Positions 15,414-24,526 of a stretch of 64,000 nt of DNA are shown here, in pieces; position 1 is the first letter of the stretch; every line of letters begins with the position of its first letter. Below the pieces are notes generated by a model that was not told the origin of the DNA, made no database searches, and was given only the letters and a program-made list of their open reading frames with translations. The DNA comes from Halomarina halobia (GTDB taxonomy: Archaea; Halobacteriota; Halobacteria; Halobacteriales; Haloarculaceae), in the NCBI RefSeq assembly GCF_029338575.1, contig NZ_CP119992.1:992001-1056000 (forward strand), given 5' to 3'. The translations under genes and the position numbers were made by a program.

Positions 15414-17263
15414 GGGGCGAGACCGGGGAGACCGCCGGCGGGGTCGAGGAACCGACGACCGCGTCCGGGGAGGCGATAGACGCGGGCGCGGTCGCGCGCG
15501 AGGCGACGCGCACCGCCTTCCTCAACTGCTACCTCCGCGAGGCGGGCGGCGAGTTCGTCAACGCCCAGGGGACGCCGATCGACGCCCCCGAGAGCGGCCT
15601 CGTCGCCCGGTGCGGACTCGAACGGCTGGGCGTCGAACTGCTGACGCCGGTGGCCTACCGAGCGCCGACGGGCCGCCACCTCTTCGACGGGCCCACCCGC
15701 GCCCGCTTCGGCGGCGGGGAGCCCGTCGAGTGCGACTACGCGACGCTCGCCGCGCTCGTCGTCCGCGACCTCTCGCTCGCGCGCGACGGCGCGGGCGACG
15801 AACTGCTCCGCCGCGTGCTCCTGAGCTGCCGGAACGTGGAGCGCTTCGTCGAGGCGCGCGCGGACGACGAGGAGCGCCTCTACGGGCTCGACTTCGACCT
15901 GCTCGACGCGGAGCAGTCGCTCGTCTTCGGCCACCTGCTGCACCCCACGCCGAAGAGCCGACAGGGGATGTCCCCCCGCGAGGAGGGGCGCTACGCCCCG
16001 GAGCTCCGCGGGCGCTTCCCGCTCTACTACGTCCGCGCCGACCCCGACCTCGTCGTCCACGACTCGGCGCGCGACGAGAGCGCCGTCGAGTGGGTGAAGC
16101 GCGAGCTCCGCTCGGATCCCGAGGTCCCCGACGAGTTCGTCGCGGAGCACGTCGAGAGCGACGACGCGCTCCTTCCGCTCCACCCGTGGCAGGCCCGCCG
16201 CCTGCTCGACCGGCCCGCGGTGGGCGAACTGGTCGAGGCGGGGCGGCTCGAACCGCTCGGCGAGGTGGGCCGCGCGTTCGCCCCCACCACGTCGGTGCGC
16301 ACGCTCTATCACCCCGACGCCTCGTTCATGGCGAAGGGGTCGCTCGACGTGCGCATCACCAACTCCCGCCGGGTGAACAAGCGCCCCGAGCTGGACCGCG
16401 GAGTCGCCGTCTCCGAGCTGCTCGACACCGAGCTCGGCGACGACCTCGCCCGGGAGTTCCCCGACTTCGGCGTGGTACGCGACCCCGCGTACCTCACCCT
16501 CGACGTGGACGACGGGCGCGACGCCCCCGAGTCCGGCTTCGAGGTCGTCCTCCGGGAGAACCCCTTCCGCGGGGACGACGCGCGGAGCGTCGCGCCGGTC
16601 GTCGCGCTCTGTCAGGACCGGATCGGCGGGGGGCGCTCCCGGCTGGGTGCGGTCGTCGCCGCGCTCGCCGACCGAGAGGGTCGGTCGTTCGACGCCGTCG
16701 CCGAGGAGTGGTTCCGCCGCTACCTCGCGATCTCGGTGCGCCCGCTGCTCTGGCTCTACCTCGAGCGCGGGATCGGCCTCGAGGCCCACCAGCAGAACAG
16801 CCTCCTCCGGCTCGACGGCGGCTATCCCGACGCGTTCTACTACCGCGACAACCAGGGGTACTACTTCCCCGAGGCGATCTACGGAGAGGTGGATCGGCTC
16901 CTGCCGGGCGTCGGCGAGCGCGCCGACACGATCTGTCCGGACGCCGTCGCCGACGAGCGGATCCGCTACTACGTCGTGCTGAACAACGCCTTCGGCGTCG
17001 CGAACGCCCTCGGCGTGGCGGGCGCGGACGAGCGCCGCCTGCTGGCCGCCCTCCGCGAGGAACTGGAGCGGGCGACCGAGTACGACCGTCCCACCTCCTC
17101 GCTGGTGACGAGTCTCCTCTCGGAGCCGACGGTGCCGTGCAAGGCGAACCTGCTCACCCGGTTCCACGACATGGACGAACTCGTCGGGTCGCTCGACGAC
17201 CAGTCCGTGTACGCCGAGATCGAGAACCCCCTCGTGACGGAACCCGAGGTGTCCGTCGAATGA
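15410..17263 (+). CDS. iucA: IucA/IucC-family NIS siderophore synthetase (IucA-like)
   Basis: 617 residues, usual NIS synthetase length. Recognisable motifs: GHLLHPTPKSRQGMSP for substrate/ATP contact, LLPLHPWQ, the RTLYHPDASFMAKGSLDVRI region with ITNSRRVNKR, LEAHQQNSLLRLDGG, and the C-terminal FerC-like KANLLTRFHDMD. It adenylates a carboxylate of citrate and joins N-acetyl-N-hydroxy-1,3-diaminopropane. It shows only modest similarity to the second synthetase at 19227, consistent with the two acting on different citrate carboxylates, as RhbC and RhbF do. Overlaps flank both ends. Confidence 0.93.
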   Translation: MRGETGETAGGVEEPTTASGEAIDAGAVAREATRTAFLNCYLREAGGEFVNAQGTPIDAPESGLVARCGLERLGVELLTPVAYRAPTGRHLFDGPTRARFGGGEPVECDYATLAALVVRDLSLARDGAGDELLRRVLLSCRNVERFVEARADDEERLYGLDFDLLDAEQSLVFGHLLHPTPKSRQGMSPREEGRYAPELRGRFPLYYVRADPDLVVHDSARDESAVEWVKRELRSDPEVPDEFVAEHVESDDALLPLHPWQARRLLDRPAVGELVEAGRLEPLGEVGRAFAPTTSVRTLYHPDASFMAKGSLDVRITNSRRVNKRPELDRGVAVSELLDTELGDDLAREFPDFGVVRDPAYLTLDVDDGRDAPESGFEVVLRENPFRGDDARSVAPVVALCQDRIGGGRSRLGAVVAALADREGRSFDAVAEEWFRRYLAISVRPLLWLYLERGIGLEAHQQNSLLRLDGGYPDAFYYRDNQGYYFPEAIYGEVDRLLPGVGERADTICPDAVADERIRYYVVLNNAFGVANALGVAGADERRLLAALREELERATEYDRPTSSLVTSLLSEPTVPCKANLLTRFHDMDELVGSLDDQSVYAEIENPLVTEPEVSVE

Positions 17264-17856
17264 CCGACCCCCGCGCCACGGTGGCCGCGAGCTACGACTT
17301 CCAGCGCCGCGAGGAGGCGATCGGGCGGACGATCTCGTTCCGTCGGGCGGCGCTCGACCGCGACCTCGGGCGGCTCCACGCCTGGCTCAACGAGCCCCAC
17401 GTCCTGCCGTACTGGCGACTCGACCACCCGCTGCCGCGCTTCCGCGACGCGCTGGTCGAGAAGCTGGCCGACGACCACCTCACGCCGTACGTCGGCTGCC
17501 TCGATCACGTCCCGATGAGCTACTGGGAGTCCTACTGGGCGGCCGACGACCACCTCGCGTCGTACTACGACGCCGACCCGACCGACCAGGGGATCCACCT
17601 GCTGATCGGTCCGCCGGAGTACGTCGGGCGGGGGTACGCGATCCCGCTCCTCCGCGCCATGACCGAGTTCCAGTTCACCCACCACGAGACCGACCGGATC
17701 GTCACCGAACCGGACGCGCGCAACGGGGCGGCGATCCACTGCTTCGAGCGCTGCGGCTTCGAACCGGTCCGCGAGTTCCGGTTCGAGGAGGAGGACAAGG
17801 ACGCGCTCCTGATGGTCTGCGAGCGCGAGCGGTTCGAGTCGGAGGTGCTCGGATGA
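17260..17856 (+). CDS. iucB: GNAT acetyltransferase of siderophore synthesis (IucB-like)
   Basis: 198 residues. It belongs to the acyltransferase family acting on N-hydroxylated diamines: RRAALDRDLGRLHAWLNEPHV near the N-terminus, the PMSYWESYWAA strand-turn, GIHLLIGPPEYVGRGYAIPL for the CoA pyrophosphate, and DARNGAAIHCFERCGFEPV. It should acetylate N-hydroxy-1,3-diaminopropane to the hydroxamate. It is translationally coupled to both neighbours by ATGA. The normal N-terminal extension seen in some bacterial IucB proteins is short here. Confidence 0.9.
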   Translation: MTDPRATVAASYDFQRREEAIGRTISFRRAALDRDLGRLHAWLNEPHVLPYWRLDHPLPRFRDALVEKLADDHLTPYVGCLDHVPMSYWESYWAADDHLASYYDADPTDQGIHLLIGPPEYVGRGYAIPLLRAMTEFQFTHHETDRIVTEPDARNGAAIHCFERCGFEPVREFRFEEEDKDALLMVCERERFESEVLG

Positions 17857-19220
17857 GCGCCGCCGAACCCGTTCGGGACCTCGTGGGCGTCGGGATCGGC
17901 CCGTTCGACCTCGGGCTGGCCGCGCTGCTCGACGGGGCGGACGCCGACGCGGACGCCGTCTTCCTCGACCGGAAGCCCGAGTTCCGCTGGCACGGCGGGA
18001 TGCTCATCGAGGGGACCACCCTCGAAGTCCCGTTCCTCGCGGACCTCGTGACGCTCGCGGACCCCACCAGCCCCCACAGCTACCTCAACTACCTCCGGGA
18101 GCGCGACCGGCTGTACGAGTTCTACTTCTACGAGACGTTCCAGATCCCACGGCGCGAGTACGACGCGTACATGCGGTGGGTCGCCGAGCGCCTCGACTCC
18201 TGCCGGTTCTCGCGGGAGGTGACGGCCGTCGAGTACGACGACGATCGCGAGGTGTTCGAGGTTCGCGCCCGGAACCCCGAAACTGGCGAGCGCCACCGCT
18301 ACCTCGCCCGCGACCTCGTGCTCGGCGTGGGGAGCGTCCCCTACGTCCCGGAGGCGTTCCGCGACCTCCCCGACGCCGACGTGTTCCACACGGCGTCCTA
18401 CCTCGACCGCCGCGAGCGCTGCCTGGACGCCGACGCGATCACCGTCGTCGGGTCGGGCCAGAGCGCGGCGGAGGTGTTCCTCGACCTGCTCGAACGTCAA
18501 CCCGAGCGCGACTACCGCCTCGACTGGCTCACCCGCTCCGACGGGTTCTTCCCGATGGAGTACTCGAAGCTCGGCCTCCAGCACTTCACGCCGGAGTACG
18601 TTCGGTACTTCAACTCGCTCCCGCAGGAGACCCGAGACGAGGTGCTCCCCGAGCAGGACCTGCTGTACAAGGGGATCGACCCGGAGACGAACGATCGCAT
18701 CTACGAGACCCTGTACGAGCACTCGATCGAGCGCGACCCCGACGTGGGCCTGCTGGCGATGACCGAGGTGCGGGGGATCGAGCCGTCGGCCGACGGCCCG
18801 CACCGCTACCGCCTCGCCTGCGAGCAGCGCCAGGAGGGGACGCGCTTCGAGCACGGCGCGGACGCGGTCGTCCTCGGCACGGGCTACCACCGGCCGACGC
18901 CCGAGTTCCTCGCGCCGCTCGAACCGCGCATCCGCCGCGACGAACGGGGCCGCCCGCGGATCACCGAGGACTACCGCGTCGAACTCGACGGCGCGGCCGG
19001 GCGGGTGTTCGTCCAGAACGCCGAACTCCACACCCACGGCGTCGGCGCGCCGGACCTCGGCCTCGGCACCTACCGCAACAGCGTCATCGTGGAACAGCTG
19101 CTCGGCGAGGCGGTCTACCCCGTCGACCGGGACACCGTCTTTCAGGACTTCGGCGTCGAGCAGTTCCTGTCAGACTCCCCCGCCCAGGGGCGAACCGACC
19201 ACCCGATCCAGGAGGACTGA
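17853..19220 (+). CDS. iucD: Flavin-dependent diamine N-monooxygenase (IucD-like)
   Basis: 455 residues, class B N-hydroxylating monooxygenase. The FAD motif is GVGIGPFDLGLAALL (12-26). Next come RWHGGMLIEGTTLEVPFLADL and DPTSPHSYLNYL (substrate/NADPH region), a second Rossmann motif VVGSGQSAAEVFLDL, and the C-terminal ATGY-like LGTGYHRP. It hydroxylates one amine of 1,3-diaminopropane using NADPH and O2. It starts with ATGA overlapping iucB and leaves a 6-nt gap to iucC. The substrate is inferred from the operon; lysine- and ornithine-specific relatives look alike. Confidence 0.92.
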   Translation: MSAAEPVRDLVGVGIGPFDLGLAALLDGADADADAVFLDRKPEFRWHGGMLIEGTTLEVPFLADLVTLADPTSPHSYLNYLRERDRLYEFYFYETFQIPRREYDAYMRWVAERLDSCRFSREVTAVEYDDDREVFEVRARNPETGERHRYLARDLVLGVGSVPYVPEAFRDLPDADVFHTASYLDRRERCLDADAITVVGSGQSAAEVFLDLLERQPERDYRLDWLTRSDGFFPMEYSKLGLQHFTPEYVRYFNSLPQETRDEVLPEQDLLYKGIDPETNDRIYETLYEHSIERDPDVGLLAMTEVRGIEPSADGPHRYRLACEQRQEGTRFEHGADAVVLGTGYHRPTPEFLAPLEPRIRRDERGRPRITEDYRVELDGAAGRVFVQNAELHTHGVGAPDLGLGTYRNSVIVEQLLGEAVYPVDRDTVFQDFGVEQFLSDSPAQGRTDHPIQED

Positions 19221-19226
19221 TCCGAG

Positions 19227-21122
19227 ATGTCAGACGCACACGCACCCGAGACGGAATCCGACGCACAGATCCCCGAGACCGACGACCCGCTGCCCGAACC
19301 GCTCGCCGACGCGCTCGACGCCGACGTGTGGGAGACGGTCGGGACGAACCTGCTCGAGAAGATGCTGGCGGAGTTCGCCTACGAGGGGCTGATCGACCCG
19401 ACCGTCGTCGGGCGCGCGGGCGAAGTGGAGGGCGAGAGCGGGGACGACGCCCGCGATGGGATCGACACCTACCGCCTGACGCTCGACCGCGCGTCCTACC
19501 GCTTCCGCGCCGAGCGTCGACTGTTCGACGGCTACCGCGTCCTCCCCGGCTCGGTCGAGCGCTACGACGGCGAGTCGTGGGAGCCGGCGACCGATCCCAT
19601 ACGGTTCGTCCGCGACGCGCGCGAGCACGTCGGCATGGACGGAATGACCGCCGGACACCTGGTCCGCGAGTACAACCACACGCTCCTCGCGGACGCCCAC
19701 ATAGAGGCGCGGCGGCGCGAGCGCGAGGGGAACCTCCTCGACCTTAGCTACGCCGAACTGGAGGGCGAGATGGGCGGCCACCCGTGGATCACGTACAACA
19801 AGGGCCGCATCGGGTGGAGCTACGACGACTACCGGCGGTACGCCCCCGAGCGCAAGCGGCGCGTGCGCCTCTCGTGGCTCGCCGTCCGGCGCTCCGAGGC
19901 GACGTTCGCGGCCGTCTCCGACCTCGACTACGGGACGCTCGTCCGGGAGGAACTGGGCGACGCGCACGACGAACTCATCCGGACGCTCGAACGCGCGGGC
20001 CGCGACCCCGAGGACTACTACCTCCTGCCGGTCCACGACTGGCAGTGGGAGAACAGCGTCGTCCAGCTCTTCCCGGCGCAGATCGCGGCGGGCGACGTCG
20101 TTCCGCTGGGCGAGGGGCCGGACGAGTACCTCCCGATGCAGTCGATCCGGACGTTCGTCAACGTCTCGGACCCCGAGAAGCGCAACGTGAAGCTCCCGAT
20201 GCGCATCCTCAACACGCTCGTCTACCGCGGGCTCCCGGGCGAGCGCACCGAGGCCGCGCCGCTCGTCACCGAGTACGTGAAGCGCGTCCGCGACGGGGAC
20301 CCGTTCCTCCGCGAGGAGTGCGAGCTGATCCTGCCGGGCGAGGTGGCGGGGCTCAACTACGACCACCCCGACTTCGCGGCGATCGAGGGGTCGCCGTACC
20401 AGTACGACGAGTTGCTGGGCTGCGTCTGGCGCGAGAGCGTCGAGTCGCTCGTCCGCGACGACGAGCGCCCCGTGACGCTCGCCGCGCTGCTCCACGTGGA
20501 CGCCGACGGGACGCCCTTCGTCTCGAAGCTCGTCGAGCGGTCGGGGCTGTCGCTGGAGGAGTGGCTCGACGAGCTGTTCGGCGTCGTCCTCCCGCCGCTA
20601 CTGCACTACCTGTATCGCTACGGGACGGCGTTCTCCCCGCACGGCGAGAACGCCATCCTCGTGCTCGACGAGGAGTGCGTCCCGACCCGCCTCGCCGTCA
20701 AGGACTTCGTGGACGACGTGAACGTGAGCGAGCATCCGTTACCCGAACTCGCCGACCTGCCGCCGGAGCTCGACGCCGTGCTCCGGACGGAGCCGCCGGA
20801 GGGGCTCTGTCAGTTCGTCGTCGCGGGGCTGTTCGTCGGCGTCTTCCGCTACCTCTCTTCGATCCTCACCGAACATCACGGGTACGAGGACGCGCAGTTC
20901 TGGACGCAGGTCCGGGGGGCGGTCGAGGACTACCAGGCGCGCTTCCCCGAACTGGAGGAGCGGTTCGCGCTCTTCGACCTCCTGCGGCCGGAGTTCACGA
21001 AGCTCTGTCTCAACCGCAACCGGATGCTCGACTACGGCTACGCCGACGCCGACGGCAGGCCCCACGCCTCCGAACACGGCACCGTCGGCAACGCGCTGTA
21101 CGAGGTCGCGCGCGAGGACTGA
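19227..21122 (+). CDS. iucC: IucA/IucC-family NIS siderophore synthetase (IucC-like)
   Basis: 631 residues. Motifs include LVREYNHTLLADAHIEA, GHPWITYNKGRIGWSYDDY, the ATP-binding LLPVHDWQWENSV, YLPMQSIRTFVNV, KLPMRILNTLVYRGL, GTAFSPHGENAIL and LCLNRNRML. This is the RhbF/IucC type that completes the second amide bond on citrate. It ends the six-gene operon. The likely product is schizokinen or a close dihydroxamate; no dedicated siderophore exporter or uptake system was seen nearby, so transport must be encoded elsewhere. Confidence 0.92.
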   Translation: MSDAHAPETESDAQIPETDDPLPEPLADALDADVWETVGTNLLEKMLAEFAYEGLIDPTVVGRAGEVEGESGDDARDGIDTYRLTLDRASYRFRAERRLFDGYRVLPGSVERYDGESWEPATDPIRFVRDAREHVGMDGMTAGHLVREYNHTLLADAHIEARRREREGNLLDLSYAELEGEMGGHPWITYNKGRIGWSYDDYRRYAPERKRRVRLSWLAVRRSEATFAAVSDLDYGTLVREELGDAHDELIRTLERAGRDPEDYYLLPVHDWQWENSVVQLFPAQIAAGDVVPLGEGPDEYLPMQSIRTFVNVSDPEKRNVKLPMRILNTLVYRGLPGERTEAAPLVTEYVKRVRDGDPFLREECELILPGEVAGLNYDHPDFAAIEGSPYQYDELLGCVWRESVESLVRDDERPVTLAALLHVDADGTPFVSKLVERSGLSLEEWLDELFGVVLPPLLHYLYRYGTAFSPHGENAILVLDEECVPTRLAVKDFVDDVNVSEHPLPELADLPPELDAVLRTEPPEGLCQFVVAGLFVGVFRYLSSILTEHHGYEDAQFWTQVRGAVEDYQARFPELEERFALFDLLRPEFTKLCLNRNRMLDYGYADADGRPHASEHGTVGNALYEVARED

Positions 21123-21269
21123 TCCCGCCGGAATTCGCCGCGGCCATCGTTTCTACCCCCGCCTTCATCTCACTCGAAAACACATCACAGCGAGAAACGA
21201 TGACGGTCTATCACAACACGTGACACGGATTTCGGGGGACTCAAATACGTCCCGCTGAATCCGACGGTA

Positions 21270-22691
21270 ATGAGCGAACGAGAGACGTGGTCGACCAACC
21301 TGGGGTTCGTGCTCGCGGCGATCGGGAGCGCGGTCGGGTTGGGCAACATCTGGCGGTTCCCGTGGCTCACCGCCGAGAACGGGGGGAGCGCCTTCCTCGT
21401 CGTCTACCTCGGGTTGATCGTGCTGATAGGGGTACCGGGGCTGATCGCGGAGTTCGTGATCGGCCGGCGCGGGCGGCGCGATCCCGTCGGGGCGTTCCGC
21501 GCGCTGTCGGACTCGCGGTGGTGGCCGTTCGTCGGCGTCTACGCCGTCGGGACGACGATGCTCATCCTCACCTTCTACTCCGTCGTCGGCGGGTGGATCC
21601 TCCGGTACGCGGTCGGCAGCCTCACCGGGGCGTACTTCGCGGACCCGGGGGCGTACTTCGAGTCGGTCGCGTTCGGCCCGAGCGCGGTCGCCGCCCACCT
21701 CGTCTTCCTCGCGATCGTCGGGGCGATCATCGCCGCGGGCGTGGGCGACGGCATCGAGCGCTCCTCGAAGGCGATGATGCCCGCCATCGCGGTCCTGCTC
21801 GTCGGGCTGGCGGCCTGGGCGTTCACCCTTCCCGGCTCCGCCGGCGGCTACGAGTTCTTCCTCGCGTTCGACGTGGGGACGCTCCGGGCCAACTTCCTCG
21901 ACGTGCTCGGCCCCGCCGCGGGGCAGGCGCTGTTCACCCTCTCGGTCGGCGCGGGGTCGATGCTCACCTACGCCTCCTACCTCGGGAGCGACGAGTCGCT
22001 CCCGGGCGACGCCACCGTCATCGCGGTGGCGAACACGGCGATCGGCGTGCTGACGGGGCTGGTCGTCTTCCCGCTGCTCTTCTCGCAGGGGCTGCCGGCC
22101 GGCAGCGGCGGGGAGGGGGCGCTGTTCTACGCGCTCGCCGAGGCGTTCGTGACGCTGCCCGCGGGCGGGATCGTGGCGACGCTGTTCTTCGGCGTCGTCC
22201 TGCTCGCCGCGGTGTCGAGCGCGATCAGCATGCTCGAAGCGCCAGTCGCCTACCTCGTCGACGAGCACGGCGTCGGCCGGCGGCGGGCGACCCTCGGCGT
22301 CGTCGCCCTGCTCGCCGCGACGGGGTCGCTGACGGCGCTCGAACCCGCCGCGTTCGGCCTGCTCGCGGGCACGCTCGCCGACCTCGCGCTCACGATCGGG
22401 CTGCTCGCGTTCGTCGTCTTCGTCGGGTGGGTGCTCGGCCGGGACGCGGTCGCGGAGTTCCGCTCCGGGACGGGCGCGTCCGTCGGCGCGCTCGCCGAAC
22501 CGTGGCGCGCGCTCGTCGCCTGGGTGCTCCCGGCGTTCCTCGCGTTCACCCTCCTCACGAGCGTCGCCTCGCTCGCGGGCGTCTCGCTCGGGCTCGAACT
22601 CAGGCTCGCGCTGACCGTGGGCGCGCTGCTCGCGCTGCGCACGCTCGTCGGCGCGGGACGCGAGCGGACGCCGCTGGTGGACGCGGACTGA
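21270..22691 (+). CDS. Sodium-dependent transporter, SNF/NSS family
   Basis: 473 residues and about 11-12 membrane helices. The NSS signature is at the N-terminus: SNL-like STNLGFVLAAIGSAVGLGNI followed by WRFPWLTAENGGSAFLVVY, which contains the unwound helix 1 and Na+ ligands of the LeuT fold. Further on are GMP-like LIGVPGLIAEFVIGR and the FTLSVGAGSMLTYASYL helix 6/7 region. It couples Na+ entry to uptake of a small amine or amino acid; the substrate is unknown. It ends 3 nt before the convergent nhaC stop. The upstream gap from the siderophore operon shows no iron box. Confidence 0.92.
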   Translation: MSERETWSTNLGFVLAAIGSAVGLGNIWRFPWLTAENGGSAFLVVYLGLIVLIGVPGLIAEFVIGRRGRRDPVGAFRALSDSRWWPFVGVYAVGTTMLILTFYSVVGGWILRYAVGSLTGAYFADPGAYFESVAFGPSAVAAHLVFLAIVGAIIAAGVGDGIERSSKAMMPAIAVLLVGLAAWAFTLPGSAGGYEFFLAFDVGTLRANFLDVLGPAAGQALFTLSVGAGSMLTYASYLGSDESLPGDATVIAVANTAIGVLTGLVVFPLLFSQGLPAGSGGEGALFYALAEAFVTLPAGGIVATLFFGVVLLAAVSSAISMLEAPVAYLVDEHGVGRRRATLGVVALLAATGSLTALEPAAFGLLAGTLADLALTIGLLAFVVFVGWVLGRDAVAEFRSGTGASVGALAEPWRALVAWVLPAFLAFTLLTSVASLAGVSLGLELRLALTVGALLALRTLVGAGRERTPLVDAD

Positions 22692-22694
22692 CGG

Positions 22695-24137
22695 TCAGTC
22701 GGCGGTCGACGCCCCGTCCTCCGTCGCCACGCTCGCCGGGCGGACGCCGCGGATCGCCGCGGCGAACAGCACCAGCGGCGAGAGGAGCCCGAAGAAGTAG
22801 TACGGCGCGTAGGCGAGCGTCTCGACCCCCGTGACGCCGAGGACGAACACGGCCCCGGCGTGCCACGGGAAGAGCGCGCCGGTCGGGGTGCCGGCGGACT
22901 CGATGGCGCTCGACAGGTCGCGCGACCGCAGGCCGAGCCCGTCGTAGACGTTGCGGAGGGTCATTCCCGGCACGACGATGCTCATGTACTGCTGGGCGGT
23001 GAGCGCGTTCGTCGCGAGCGCGCTCACGCCGGTCGCGGCGATGAGGCCACCCGTGCTCTCGACTCCCGCCGCGAGCCGGTGGGCGAGCACCGCGAGCACG
23101 CCCGTCGATTCGAGGAGGCCGCCGAGCGAGAGCGCCGCGACGACGACCGCGACGGTCCACGCCGAGGCGGAGAGGCCGCCGCTCGCCAGCAGTTCGTTGA
23201 CGAGGTCCATCCCCGTCTCGGGGCCGGTCCCCGACATGAAGACGGTCCACGCGTCGACGAACGACCGACCCTGCAGGGCGACGGTCGTGCCGACGCCGGC
23301 GAAGACGCCCGCCAGGAGCGTCGGGAGCGCCGGGACGCCGTAGAGCGCGAGGCCGAAGGTGACCGCGAGCGGGAGGAACGCGAGCGGCGTGATCGCGTAC
23401 GTCCCCACGAGGGCGCTCTGGATCCCGGCGACGCGGCCGGCGGGGATCGCGCCGTCGAACCCCAGCCCGAGGAGCGCGTAGCCGAGCACCGCGAGGCCGA
23501 ACGCCAGGGCCGTCCCCGCGCGCATCGCCCGGATGTGCTCGTAGAGGTCGGTGTTGGTGACGGCGGCGGCGAGGTTCGTCGTGTCCGACAGCGGCGACTG
23601 CTTGTCGCCGGCGTAGGCCCCCGACAGGATCGCTCCGACGGTCACCGGCGCGGGGACGCCGAGGCCCGACCCGATGCCGACGAACGCGACGCCGAGCGTC
23701 CCCATCGTGGTCCACGACGACCCGATGGCGAAGGCGACGACCGCGGCGAGCAGCGCCGTCGCCGGCAGGAATACCTGCGGCGAGAGCAGCGCGAGCCCGT
23801 AGTACATCAGCGAGGGGATGGTCCCCGCGCTGATCCACGTCGAGATCAGCGCATAGATGATAAACAGGATGAGGATCGCCTGCAGCCCCATCCGAAGGCT
23901 CCGGGCGACACCGTCGTAGAGGTGCTCCCACGACCACCCGAGGACGTAGCGTCCGAGCAGTCCGACGAACGCGATACTCCACACGAGCGGGACGTGCGGG
24001 TCGAGGCCGAGCAGGGCCGACCCGACTCCCAGGAAGCCGACGAGGGCGATCACCGGCAGCAGCGCGACGCCCAGCGACGGACGGCGGGACGGATCTATCT
24101 CCTCGTACCCACGAGGCGCGAATCGTTCGCTCTCCAT
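22695..24137 (-). CDS. nhaC: Na+/H+ antiporter, NhaC family
   Basis: 480 residues with about 12 membrane segments. The NhaC signature is clear: GSSWTTMGTLGVAFVGIGSG, followed by GAILSGAYAGDKQSPLSDTT with acidic Asp in the transport core, and near the C-terminus a second TNALTAQQYMSIVVPG segment. It exports Na+ in exchange for H+ and supports pH and salt homeostasis. A TATA-like TTTAAT lies about 27 nt before the ATG, indicating a leaderless transcript. It converges with the NSS symporter gene with only 3 nt between stops. Confidence 0.92.
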   Translation of the reverse strand: MESERFAPRGYEEIDPSRRPSLGVALLPVIALVGFLGVGSALLGLDPHVPLVWSIAFVGLLGRYVLGWSWEHLYDGVARSLRMGLQAILILFIIYALISTWISAGTIPSLMYYGLALLSPQVFLPATALLAAVVAFAIGSSWTTMGTLGVAFVGIGSGLGVPAPVTVGAILSGAYAGDKQSPLSDTTNLAAAVTNTDLYEHIRAMRAGTALAFGLAVLGYALLGLGFDGAIPAGRVAGIQSALVGTYAITPLAFLPLAVTFGLALYGVPALPTLLAGVFAGVGTTVALQGRSFVDAWTVFMSGTGPETGMDLVNELLASGGLSASAWTVAVVVAALSLGGLLESTGVLAVLAHRLAAGVESTGGLIAATGVSALATNALTAQQYMSIVVPGMTLRNVYDGLGLRSRDLSSAIESAGTPTGALFPWHAGAVFVLGVTGVETLAYAPYYFFGLLSPLVLFAAAIRGVRPASVATEDGASTAD

Positions 24138-24385
24138 TACCGCGGTGTATTACTTTTGGGCATTAAATCCTTACGAAGTATTCTCGACAAGCATTGCCGG
24201 GGGCTGTGACGCGGGTTCGGCGACGGCTCCGATCGCGAACGCCGCCGGCGCGCTCGTTGCCGTCCGCCGATCGAGCCCGCCGTGAACCGATCGGAACGTT
24301 TGGACGGTCGTCCGTCGCGTCTGTCGGGATAAACTCACAGTCTCAAGCGAGCGATTTTTAGTGGTGTGTTTCGGACTGCCGCGGT

Positions 24386-24526
24386 ATGCAGATGAGCGCC
24401 ATCGACTGGATCGGGCTGGTCGGCCCGTACGCCCTGTTCTTCCTGATGCTGATCGCGTACTACGTCCTTGAGGGACGCCGCGAGCGGCGGCTGCGCCGCG
24501 AGTACGGGGGGGACGATGCAAGCTAG
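24386..24526 (+). CDS. Small accessory protein of the SSS symporter
   Basis: 46 residues, a single hydrophobic helix (DWIGLVGPYALFFLMLIAYY) followed by a basic tail (EGRRERRLRREYG). Its last 11 bp overlap the start of the PutP-like symporter (ATG 24516), which fits a small partner subunit that assembles with it. Short one-helix proteins in this position are common before SSS transporters in archaea. A TATA-like TTTTTAG lies about 27 nt before the ATG, so this gene begins the operon as a leaderless transcript. Confidence 0.75.
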   Translation: MQMSAIDWIGLVGPYALFFLMLIAYYVLEGRRERRLRREYGGDDAS